From positions 1 to 6,612 of the forward strand of contig QIHK01000018.1 in assembly GCA_003230945.1 (NCBI GenBank): a DNA stretch of 6,612 nucleotides. Reading direction: 5' to 3'. The notes beneath the pieces are model-generated. The model was not told the DNA's origin and searched no databases. It saw only the letters and a list, made by a program, of their open reading frames with translations. Position 1 is the first letter of the stretch. The number at the start of each line of letters is the position of its first letter. The position numbers were made by a program, and so were the translations under genes. The stretch is from Candidatus Kaiserbacteria bacterium. Its GTDB lineage: Bacteria; Patescibacteriota; Minisyncoccia; Phycocordibacterales; Phycocordibacteraceae. Shown here one piece after another: positions 1 to 4,794 of the stretch.

Positions 1-222
1 GTTGTTAAGGTCCCAAAAAAACTCTCACAAATGTTTGAACACAAACGCAAAAATGGAGCATACACAAAATCTGAAGCAATTCGTGATGCTATACGCGTTT
101 GGTCTATGCCTATATATAATCCAACTCCTGATGAAGTTAAAATAATAAAGCAATCTCGTGAGGAATATAAACGTGGAGAATACAACACATGGGAAGAGGT
201 CAAAGAAAACCTAAAACTATGA
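1..222 (+). CDS. Ribbon-helix-helix antitoxin (5'-truncated by window edge)
   Basis: The frame is open from base 1, so the true start lies left of the window; the ATG at 31 is internal, because the upstream codons encode VVKVPKKLSQ, which fits the DNA-contacting beta strand and first helix of a ribbon-helix-helix fold. The following TKSEAIRDAIRVW is the typical second helix. The C-terminal half (PTPDEVKIIKQSREEYKRGE) looks like the extended toxin-binding tail of ParD/RelB-like antitoxins. It overlaps the next gene by ATGA, the usual antitoxin-first order of a type II toxin-antitoxin operon. By family analogy the protein would neutralise the toxin and bind the operon promoter as a dimer, with the promoter outside the window. 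The family call is from motif and context; the exact antitoxin subfamily is not resolved. Confidence 0.8.
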   Translation, partial: VVKVPKKLSQMFEHKRKNGAYTKSEAIRDAIRVWSMPIYNPTPDEVKIIKQSREEYKRGEYNTWEEVKENLKL

Positions 223-482
223 ATGATCGCCGTTGGCGAATTGTAATGAGTAGAAGCGCACAAAAATCTGTTAAAAAAATGCCAAAAACATTACTCCGCC
301 GAATTGATACATGGATTACAGACATTCATTCTGGAACTTCTCCATTATCTGGAGATGTTAAAAAACTAAATCATCAAGCTTCTAGTTATCGCAAACGTAT
401 TGGTAACTACAGAATCTTTTTTGAAATTATGTACAGTGAAGTAGTGGTATATATAATTGATGTTAAACGACGAACGAAATAA
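219..482 (+). CDS. RelE/ParE-superfamily toxin
   Basis: An 87-residue protein if started at the ATG at 219, which overlaps the antitoxin stop (ATGA, 219-222) and suggests translational coupling. A longer start at 189 is possible but would overlap the antitoxin by 34 bases and adds only a basic decapeptide. The C-terminal half carries the RelE/ParE core: KKLNHQASSYRKRIGNYRIFFEI followed by VVYIIDVKRRTK, matching the pattern of a strand with conserved Arg, a G-x-Y-R turn and a final basic strand. The N-terminal part (SAQKSVKKMPKTLLRRI) fits the helical hairpin. Such toxins either cleave mRNA on the ribosome (RelE) or poison gyrase (ParE); the sequence alone does not decide between them. No lesion is visible, so the pair may be functional. 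Confidence 0.8.
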   Translation: MNDRRWRIVMSRSAQKSVKKMPKTLLRRIDTWITDIHSGTSPLSGDVKKLNHQASSYRKRIGNYRIFFEIMYSEVVVYIIDVKRRTK

Positions 483-615
483 TATATTTCACCTTTTCTC
501 CCACAGAGCCTAAACCATTACATCTGAAGTGGTTATACTACAAAACCTACGCAGCATGTGCAATCTGGAGAATTTTGGATAATCGGTAACATACTCCCAA
601 TCAACAGATATTAAC

Positions 616-639
616 AAGTTGTACACAACTTTATCCACA
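616..639 (+). other. DnaA-box-like cluster with inverted repeat
   Basis: TTATCCACA at 631-639 is an exact match to the bacterial DnaA-box consensus. Immediately upstream TTGTACACA (619-627) differs at two positions and lies in a 7-bp inverted repeat, AAGTTGT (616-622) and ACAACTT (625-631), separated by 2 bases. A further near match, CTATCCACA, is at 1277-1285. There is no dnaA/dnaN neighbourhood, so this is not proposed as oriC; it may be a DnaA-regulated site or chance. Confidence 0.3.
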
Positions 640-643
640 TCTG

Positions 644-701
644 TCCCGTAATGACATAATTGTATAAATCAGACATTTGATTTAGTGGCTCAGTTGCGGG
701 A
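644..701 (+). repeat. Nested inverted repeats in leader of the 714 gene
   Basis: TCCCGTAA (644-651) pairs with TTGCGGGA (694-701), with one G-U wobble in RNA, and encloses a second hairpin AAATCA (666-671)/TGATTT (678-683). The second hairpin overlaps the proposed -35 and the outer right arm overlaps the proposed -10, so the structure may be an operator rather than an RNA feature. No function can be assigned. Confidence 0.35.
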
Positions 702-705
702 TAAT
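677..705 (+). promoter_or_regulatory. Candidate sigma70 promoter, near-leaderless
   Basis: TTGATT (677-682, 4/6 to TTGACA) and GATAAT (700-705, 5/6 to TATAAT) are separated by exactly 17 bp. Transcription would start near 712-714, at or just before the ATG at 714. There is no Shine-Dalgarno sequence in front of that ATG, which agrees with a leaderless mRNA. Confidence 0.45.
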
Positions 706-713
706 AATAGACA

Positions 714-1133
714 ATGGTTAAGAGACATTCATTTAAGGAGTGCTTAAAAGAAAGACGGGCTTTTTACAAAGCTATTGGGACTTTAAGGTGCAATATCTTA
801 AACGAGGATGTGGTGTTTAATTCAAGGGGGTTTTATCATTTAAGACACGATAATTCAAGTCGAGGGAGGTCTCGTTCTATTCCTTCCTATCACAATAGAT
901 TATGGCTACTTCCGCTCTCTGAACAGGTACTTCAACAAGCTACGAATATACATGAATATAAACCTAAAAAGTATTTTAAAGACTTAGAAAAATATTGTGA
1001 AGTTTGGGAATTGAGAAGTGATACAAAATTGCTAGAAATCACTGGGAAACGAACTTTTAATGTCTCTGTTGTTTTAAGGAGAATTGGTAATGGAAATATA
1101 CAATTTTGTAGTATCTGGAGAAATGGTAAGTAA
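714..1133 (+). CDS. Putative small nuclease, PBECR-like (phage Barnase-EndoU-Colicin-RelE-like)
   Basis: A 139-residue soluble protein without signal peptide or membrane segment. The order of motifs resembles the phage-Barnase-EndoU-ColicinE5/D-RelE-like nuclease family: a strand and turn EDVVFNSRGFYHL (31-43), a basic stretch with R51/R54/H60 and LWLLPL (63-68), a helix ending IHEY, and a C-terminal core NVSVVLRRIGNGNIQFCSIW (116-135), where family members typically have a V-V-L-R-x-I-x-N-G-x-x-x-F-x-S pattern. H42, H60 and the arginines are candidate catalytic or RNA-contacting residues, but this is inference. The gene is monocistronic with its own candidate promoter and no Shine-Dalgarno. 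No antitoxin-like or immunity gene sits beside it, although the toxin-antitoxin pair lies just upstream. A family-level guess from motif recall; a hypothetical protein is the fallback. Confidence 0.6.
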   Translation: MVKRHSFKECLKERRAFYKAIGTLRCNILNEDVVFNSRGFYHLRHDNSSRGRSRSIPSYHNRLWLLPLSEQVLQQATNIHEYKPKKYFKDLEKYCEVWELRSDTKLLEITGKRTFNVSVVLRRIGNGNIQFCSIWRNGK

Positions 1134-1147
1134 GAATGCGAGCAATC

Positions 1148-1176
1148 AAAAAGGTGGTCATTTCTGACCACCGCTT
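1148..1176. terminator. Hairpin, likely intrinsic terminator (stronger on - strand)
   Basis: GGTGGTCA (1153-1160) and TGACCACC (1165-1172) form a perfect 8-bp stem with a TTTC loop. It begins 20 bases after the stop of the 714 gene. On the + strand the stem is followed only by GCTTTG, whereas on the - strand it is followed by TTTTT (complement of 1148-1152), so it may act in both directions but better leftwards. Confidence 0.55.
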
Positions 1177-1356
1177 TGATGCGCTCGTTGCCGACGTGAA
1201 GTATACTTTTAGTCGAATAAACCTTGCGGTTCACGAGCACATAAAAATACTATCATTTATAAATATCAAAGTAAAGCTATCCACATAGATAGTCTATATG
1301 GCTCAATAAAGCCTTAAAAGTAGATTCTATCTATCTTACGGAACGCAATAACGGAG
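1173..1356. other. Non-coding stretch before the IS256-like element
   Basis: Together with the hairpin just upstream this leaves about 300 bases (1134-1431) without an intact gene. I see a weak inverted repeat CGTGAA (1195-1200)/TTCACG (1230-1235), a DnaA-box-like CTATCCACA at 1277-1285, a small hairpin GGCT/AGCC near 1300-1313 and one copy of an exact 27-bp repeat at 1327-1353. Reading frames here are short and unconvincing. Confidence 0.5.
1327..1353 (+). repeat. 27-bp exact direct repeat, copy 1
   Basis: Identical over 27 bases to 6264-6290, beginning CTATCTATCTTACGGAACGC and ending AATAACG. The match stops at both ends (T/C before, G/T after). It ends three bases before the left inverted repeat of the IS256-like element, so the insertion may have trimmed a longer repeat. 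Confidence 0.9.
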
Positions 1357-1378
1357 CTAATGGTAAAAACGTCGGTCT
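1357..1378 (+). repeat. Left terminal inverted repeat of IS256-like element
   Basis: Starts CTAATGGTAAAAACGTCGGT. It matches the complement of 2363-2384 with a single mismatch at position 12 (A versus T). Confidence 0.85.
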
Positions 1379-1401
1379 GTTTGTGTTAAAGTACGGCTAT
1401 A

Positions 1402-1407
1402 TTGACA
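1402..1407 (+). promoter_or_regulatory. Perfect -35 hexamer upstream of the transposase
   Basis: TTGACA, 25 bases before the ATG at 1432. The best-placed -10 (TTAGAA, 17 bp downstream) is poor, and the better AATAAT (1420-1425) is too close. A transposase promoter is likely here but its -10 is uncertain; no Shine-Dalgarno precedes the ATG. Confidence 0.35.
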
Positions 1408-1431
1408 GTTAGTTTCAATAATAATTAGAAC

Positions 1432-2364
1432 ATGCCTCTAAAAAAACGGTAGAAAGTGCACACACTGCGGTGGTTTTAATACTAAAAAGAAAGGTTTCGT
1501 TCGACGAAAGCAACAATACTTCTGTAATGCAGACGTCAGTTTTCAAGTGCCAGACGTCCCAACAGAACCGGTTACGCTCTCTGGAGTCGCTACGCCACCA
1601 AGTATGATACGGCTGCTGAACTCGCTAAGAGATACAGGAAGAGTGAGAAGTGGGTGCGCATGCAGTTAGATGCCTACACCAACCAACCACACAATCCGAC
1701 ACCACGAAAGGTAGTTGTCATCGCTGATGCAACATTCAGTGGAAAACACTTTGGTATGTTGGTGTTTCGTGATCCACACACAAAAGAAAATCTACACTGG
1801 CGTGAGATTATGTACGAGACAGTTTCTGCGTATCAACTCGGTATACAACACATGCAGAACAAAGGATTCAAAGTGGTGGCACTTGTCATAGACGGCAGGC
1901 GTGGTGTAAGAGAGGTGTTTCCTGACATTCCGATACAAAAGTGTCACTTCCACCAAGTAAAGACCGTAACGAAGTACACAACACGAAAACCCAAACTTCC
2001 TGCAGGAGTTGGGTTACGATACATTGCACTCAAACTGAAGAACTCCACCGAGACGGAGTTCACAAAACTCCTTGATGATTGGTACAACAAGTGGGGTGAA
2101 TTCCTCAAAGAACGTACTCCCGATGAGTATAACAAACGTAAGTGGCACTACACACACAAACGACTCCGTAGTGCATATTTTTCTTTACGCAGAAACTTGC
2201 CCGACTTGTTCACTTTTGAAAGACTACCGGAGTTAAATATTCCAAAAACCACAAACTCTCTTGAAAGTTATTTTTCACATATTAAAACAGCTTTACGTGT
2301 TCATCGCGGACTCACACAAGAGAGAAGAAAGAAATTGATTGGATTCCTTTTGCGTTACTTTTAG
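1432..2364 (+). pseudogene. IS256/Mutator-family transposase, two N-terminal frameshifts
   Basis: The protein is recovered from three frames. From the ATG at 1432, MPL runs into a run of seven A (1440-1446) and then a stop; dropping one A restores a zinc ribbon (KCTHCGGFNTKKKGF...QQYFCN, 1454-1528). At about 1526-1530 the frame changes again, and the rest reads CRRQFSSARRPNRTGYALW, a helix-turn-helix-like segment and then the catalytic domain to 2364. The second Cys pair should read C-x-x-C, so about four bases (perhaps one of two AATG units) seem lost. The catalytic part keeps the first Asp in IADATF, the second Asp in VIDGRRG, the Mutator-type CHFH motif and the Glu in TTNSLESYFSHIK. The longest intact frame would begin at GTG 1654 and lacks the DNA-binding N-terminus. 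Confidence 0.85.
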
Positions 2365-2384
2365 ACCGACGTATTTACCATTAG
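2363..2384 (-). repeat. Right terminal inverted repeat of IS256-like element
   Basis: Reads AGACCGACGTATTTACCATT then AG on the + strand; 21/22 match to the left repeat in inverse orientation. It overlaps the last two bases of the transposase stop codon. Confidence 0.85.
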
Positions 2385-2460
2385 ACCTAAAAGTTTCTAT
2401 AAAAACCAACTAGGCGAAGTTGTCTATTGTTAATATTTGATTTTTTAGTAACATAAACTT

Positions 2461-2652
2461 ATGGTCAAACAACAATTTGAATGCACAACCTGTGGTTTCA
2501 TTGGGAATCCCAGGAAAATAGCCAAGGGAAGCATTTTAATCGAAATCATTTTATGGTTAACATTCCTTGTGCCAGGCTTGATTTATTCTATTTGGAGATC
2601 ATCAACCAAATATGAGGCCTGCCCAAAATGTCAACCAGATTGGTTAGAGTGA
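2461..2652 (+). CDS. Small zinc-ribbon membrane protein
   Basis: A 63-residue protein. CTTCG (8-12) and CPKC (54-57) form a split two-knuckle zinc ribbon around one hydrophobic segment, GSILIEIILWLTFLVPGLIY (23-42), followed by WRSSTKYEACPKC. Small proteins with this CxxC - membrane hairpin - PGLIYS-W-R - CPxC plan are widespread in bacteria; their role is unknown, and a zinc-binding membrane adaptor is only a guess. Homologues I recall continue CP-x-C-G plus a short tail, whereas here the sequence turns into QPDWLE and stops, so the 3' end may be altered. No Shine-Dalgarno is seen before the ATG. It overlaps the next frame by 25 bases and probably shares its transcript. Confidence 0.75.
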   Translation: MVKQQFECTTCGFIGNPRKIAKGSILIEIILWLTFLVPGLIYSIWRSSTKYEACPKCQPDWLE

Positions 2653-2897
2653 AATTTATTGGTCGTAGCAATACTTCAAATAATAATTTTGAGATCTACT
2701 CAAATGCAATAATAGTTGAATTTCATTTCTCTGGATTTGATTCAAAATACGAAGGTATGGATTGGGAGAGTTTGCGCCTGGTATTTGAAGAAAAGGATGG
2801 CACTTGGTATCTCATAGGGATTATCCATGATCAGTGGACAACTCAAATTGATTGTTTAAAAGTCGGCACAACATCACCTAGCTCTAAATATCAGTAG
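2628..2897 (+). CDS. Hypothetical protein, possibly an N-terminally truncated domain
   Basis: An 89-residue frame starting inside the zinc-ribbon gene. The ATG at 2628 is preceded by GAGG at 2614-2617, a reasonable Shine-Dalgarno at 10 bases spacing. The middle, MDWESLRLVFEEKDGTWYLI followed by GIIHDQWTT (44-72), reads like a real folded domain end: alternating strand residues and a W-Y-L-x-G-I-x-H-D-x-W motif that I associate with C-termini of small lipoproteins with an NTF2-like or similar alpha+beta fold. No signal peptide or lipobox is present, and the N-terminal 20 residues look low quality. Either this is a short cytoplasmic protein or the surviving 3' part of a secreted protein whose 5' end was replaced. 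Function not assigned. Confidence 0.5.
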   Translation: MSTRLVRVKFIGRSNTSNNNFEIYSNAIIVEFHFSGFDSKYEGMDWESLRLVFEEKDGTWYLIGIIHDQWTTQIDCLKVGTTSPSSKYQ

Positions 2898-2941
2898 GTT
2901 TGAAAAATTCCATTTTGTTTCTATCTAATTCGAATCTAGTA

Positions 2942-3265
2942 TTAGGAAAGGTAAAACATTGAAACAGCTAAAATTACTATGATTCCAAATATAGTCACTA
3001 TTTCTGTGGCTTTTGGAAATAACTTTAAATAAAAAAACCATGGCCAGAATGGCGCCACTAGGAAAATGGACATTTCAGTTAAAAACGCCAAGCCACTTAT
3101 AGGTATTATGCAATCATATCCACTTCCCGAACCTCCTGTACAAAGGAGAAAAGTTGTGCCAAATGAAAACCACCACCAGTGAGTAGCTAAGAAGAATATA
3201 ATAATCTTTTTTCTTTTGTAAAATGGTTCCATTCCTAATAAATATAGCATATAACTATGACCCAT
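2942..3265 (-). CDS. Small multi-pass membrane protein, unknown function
   Basis: A 107-residue hydrophobic protein with about three membrane segments: KKIIIFFLATHWWWFSFGTT (19-38), a long hydrophobic stretch from CIIPISGLAFLTEMS through FLVAPFWPWFFYLKLF (52-83), and IVTIFGIIVILAVSMFYL (89-106). A Gly/Ser-rich loop (CTGGSGSGYDC, 42-52) with two cysteines lies between the first two. The start is uncertain: methionines at residues 1, 6 and 12 are all possible, and residue 12 (MEPFYKRKK) gives the most usual cytoplasmic leader. It is convergent with the 2628 gene (44 bp apart) and lies downstream of the decayed secreted-protein gene on the same strand. I do not recognise the family. Confidence 0.5.
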   Translation of the reverse strand: MGHSYMLYLLGMEPFYKRKKIIIFFLATHWWWFSFGTTFLLCTGGSGSGYDCIIPISGLAFLTEMSIFLVAPFWPWFFYLKLFPKATEIVTIFGIIVILAVSMFYLS

Positions 3266-3284
3266 TCATACACACTCTATCTCA

Positions 3285-3313
3285 CACTCTGCTCGATATT
3301 GTAGAGCAGAGTG
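3285..3313. repeat. 10-bp perfect hairpin between two - strand genes
   Basis: CACTCTGCTC (3285-3294) and GAGCAGAGTG (3304-3313) with a 9-base loop. It lies 70 bases after the last stop of the decayed gene and 20 bases before the start of the small membrane protein, both on the - strand. There is no T-tract on either side, so it is a weak terminator at best; it could be a leader hairpin. Confidence 0.55.
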
Positions 3314-3382
3314 CTTGGTGATTTCGATTGATGTTGGTGGTTACCCTCTTAAATTTCTAACGCTCGCTCATATACATAGCGT

Positions 3383-4119
3383 TTAAAATGCCTCATCTCT
3401 TTTGTATTGAATACGAACCTGCATATATTTTCGCTCAAAACCTCCTTTTATCTGCCCGCATTCTATACAGCTATCTTCTTCAAAACAACTAAGTACATAT
3501 TGTGTTGATTTGTAGATAGTTTCACTAACTATATGAACCAGTATCAGTATCAACTTCTTTTAATTGGATACCTTCCGAGGATACATCATTGTTAAATTTA
3601 ACCAGTTTGCATCTGTTCGCATTTTTAGATTTCCATGTGATGACAACACTTCGTCTTTTTTACGGTTTATTAGGAACCGCAGTAAAGCTCTCAATTTTAA
3701 TTCTTATCATTATTTTCTAGATAAAAACTCTTACTCTTTGCAATTGTCTCATCTTTTCCATTTGACAAATATACTTGATAAATACCTGACTCTGGTGTTG
3801 GGAATCCAATAGCGCCATCAAATTTGACTTGGAAACTCTGATCTCCTTCTGGCAAATTTTGTACGGTAAATTTCTTCTTCCACCCTTCTTCTATGCCGTT
3901 CTCTGTAATCTTGACCAAGGAGAAACCGTACTGCCCTTGTGCAGGAATATTACATATTTTCATTCTTAGGAGAGGAAGTTTTAGCTTTACTTTAATATCT
4001 ACAGTATATGGTTGCTCGCACACGCCACCTCCCACTTGAACTCCCATATAAACAAGGGCAGCGAAAGCAATAATTACTACTAGTGCAATAATGGACAACC
4101 ATTTTAAAAACTTTTTCAT
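3383..4119 (-). pseudogene. Decayed gene for membrane-anchored secreted protein with Ig-like domain
   Basis: The first frame (4119-3697) encodes 140 residues: an N-terminal membrane anchor or uncleaved signal (KKFLKWLSIIALVVIIAFAA), then an extracellular region ending SGIYQVYLSNGKDETIAKSK. It stops just where a second domain would begin. Shifting by one base gives RIKIESFTAVPNKP, an in-frame TAA (3660-3662), then RRSVVITWKSKNANRCKL and on to TDTGSYS before TAG at 3525-3527. A further one-base shift gives SETIYKSTQYVLSCFEED and continues to a TAA at 3383-3385. The joined sequence has the pattern of bacterial Ig-like modules (V-x-I-x-W-x-S-x-N-A-x-x-C ... T-x-S-Y-x-L-x-C). Two frameshifts plus one nonsense change mark it as a pseudogene, although the first 140 residues could still be made. 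Confidence 0.75.
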
Positions 4120-4422
4120 AAAACTTAATATAATAATAATAATAATTTCAATATATAATGAGAGAGGTAAACAATACTACTTTTATTTTAACAATTTACC
4201 AGCAAGTATATTAGGTGTTTTTGCTACTCACAACATTGCGGATATATACTCTGTTGACAGAAGTTGCAGGAACGATGTTATCTTGCGACATTCCTTTCGC
4301 TTAACGGATTCTGTTAATATTTTGACCGAATCGCTCGACCTCGTTGCCTCATGACATATCCATAATTATACAGGGAGTGTCTTATTTGACAACAATGTTC
4401 TGTAATACAGAAGTAATAACGA
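4120..4422. other. AT-rich intergenic stretch, no convincing gene
   Basis: Begins with a TAA/ATA microsatellite (4127-4146) in the upstream region of the decayed - strand gene, where its promoter would lie. The rest (4147-4422) has short open frames on both strands, but none with recognisable motifs or a proper start. Confidence 0.5.
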
Positions 4423-4424
4423 AC

Positions 4425-4516
4425 CCACAAAAACTAAAATTTTGCCTTTGCGTTTTTATCTTTTTTTTCGCCCCCCATTTTTTTGAAAAAGGAAAAGGCA
4501 AATTTTGGTTTTGTGG
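4425..4516. repeat. Long imperfect inverted repeat (arms about 31-33 nt)
   Basis: Left arm 4425-4457, right arm 4486-4516. Aligned as complements they differ by a few substitutions and two single-base gaps. The loop contains a T-run, CGCCCCCC and another T-run (4458-4485). Confidence 0.7.
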
Positions 4517-4656
4517 CTCGCCGTAGCGGAGCAGAGGCGAGTGGCGCGGATTAGTTAGTTGTTCGCGCCCCAGAGGACGCGAGATACAGCACGCGGAGCG
4601 TTCCACTTTCTTTGTCCGCATTGCCACATTATCGGAGCGTCAGACAAAGTTTGGAG

Positions 4657-4681
4657 TTTCCACGCGCGTGGCGCGCGGAAA
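4657..4681. repeat. Strong GC hairpin with inner palindrome
   Basis: TTTCC (4657-4661), bulge AC, GCGCG (4664-4668), loop TGG, CGCGC (4672-4676), GGAAA (4677-4681). An alternative is the perfect palindrome CCACGCGCGTGG at 4660-4671. Confidence 0.75.
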
Positions 4682-4761
4682 GTTAATTTTGAAAAGAGGT
4701 TCGGATTTGGTAAAATAGAGGCACAAAGTAAACATAAATGCGTGAAAATGCTTGCAGTCGC

Positions 4762-4788
4762 TATAGTCCATAAATAAGTGTTACCGAA
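4762..4788 (+). repeat. Left terminal inverted repeat of IS481-like element
   Basis: Begins TATAGTCCATAAATAAG and ends GTTACCGAA. It shares 14 consecutive bases with the inner right repeat and the TGTTACCGAA block with the outer right repeat. It lies next to the transposase stop codon (4795-4797). Confidence 0.75.
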
Positions 4789-4794
4789 GAATAA

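Larger units (their letters stand above)
1357..2384 (+). mobile_element. IS256/Mutator-type insertion sequence, 1028 bp, inactive
   Basis: The element is bounded by inverted repeats of 22 bp at 1357-1378 and 2363-2384 that match at 21 of 22 positions when one is reverse-complemented; the inner halves read ACGTCGGTCT on both sides. It contains a single transposase gene whose stop codon (TAG, 2362-2364) runs into the right repeat. No convincing 8-9 bp target duplication flanks it: the left flank reads ATAACGGAG and the right ACCTAAAAG. That suggests flank decay, recombination, or ends slightly different from those drawn. The transposase is frameshifted, so the copy could move only if supplied in trans. 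Confidence 0.85.
4423..4690. repeat. GC-rich structured element with serial hairpins
   Basis: Base composition switches from AT-rich to strongly GC-rich between about 4515 and 4680. It opens with a long imperfect inverted repeat (4425-4457 with 4486-4516), whose arms share CCACAAAA, AAAATTT, GCCTTT and TTTTT. Then follow CTCGCC/GGCGAG (4517-4522/4536-4541), GGCGCG/CGCGCC (4543-4548/4564-4569), CTTTGTC/GACAAAG (4610-4616/4643-4649) and a strong hairpin made of TTTCC, GCGCG, loop TGG, CGCGC, GGAAA (4657-4681). Open frames cross it on both strands but are low-complexity or composition-driven. It could be a dispersed intergenic repeat of the REP/MITE kind or a structured RNA; the sequence does not decide. 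Confidence 0.6.

Noticed and set aside
932..1240. 102-codon frame on the - strand overlapping the nuclease-like gene
   Set aside because: Antisense shadow of the 714-1133 gene; it also runs through the perfect hairpin at 1153-1172 and has no family signature.
616..1285. Chromosomal or plasmid replication origin
   Set aside because: Only one exact and two near DnaA boxes, no iterons, no dnaA/dnaN/rep gene; too little to support an origin.
1438..1448. Classical -1 programmed ribosomal frameshift at the A7 run
   Set aside because: The frame needed downstream is +1 (one base skipped), not -1, so the slippery A-AAA-AAA heptamer would lead to the wrong frame.
4543..4700. tRNA-like look (GGTTCGGATT near 4698) in the GC-rich element
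   Set aside because: No acceptor stem, no CCA end and no four-arm fold can be drawn around it.
4382..4777. Frames of 72-81 codons on both strands across the GC-rich element
   Set aside because: They translate hairpin arms and low-complexity runs, lack proper starts, and overlap each other on opposite strands. They look like spurious products of a structured repeat.
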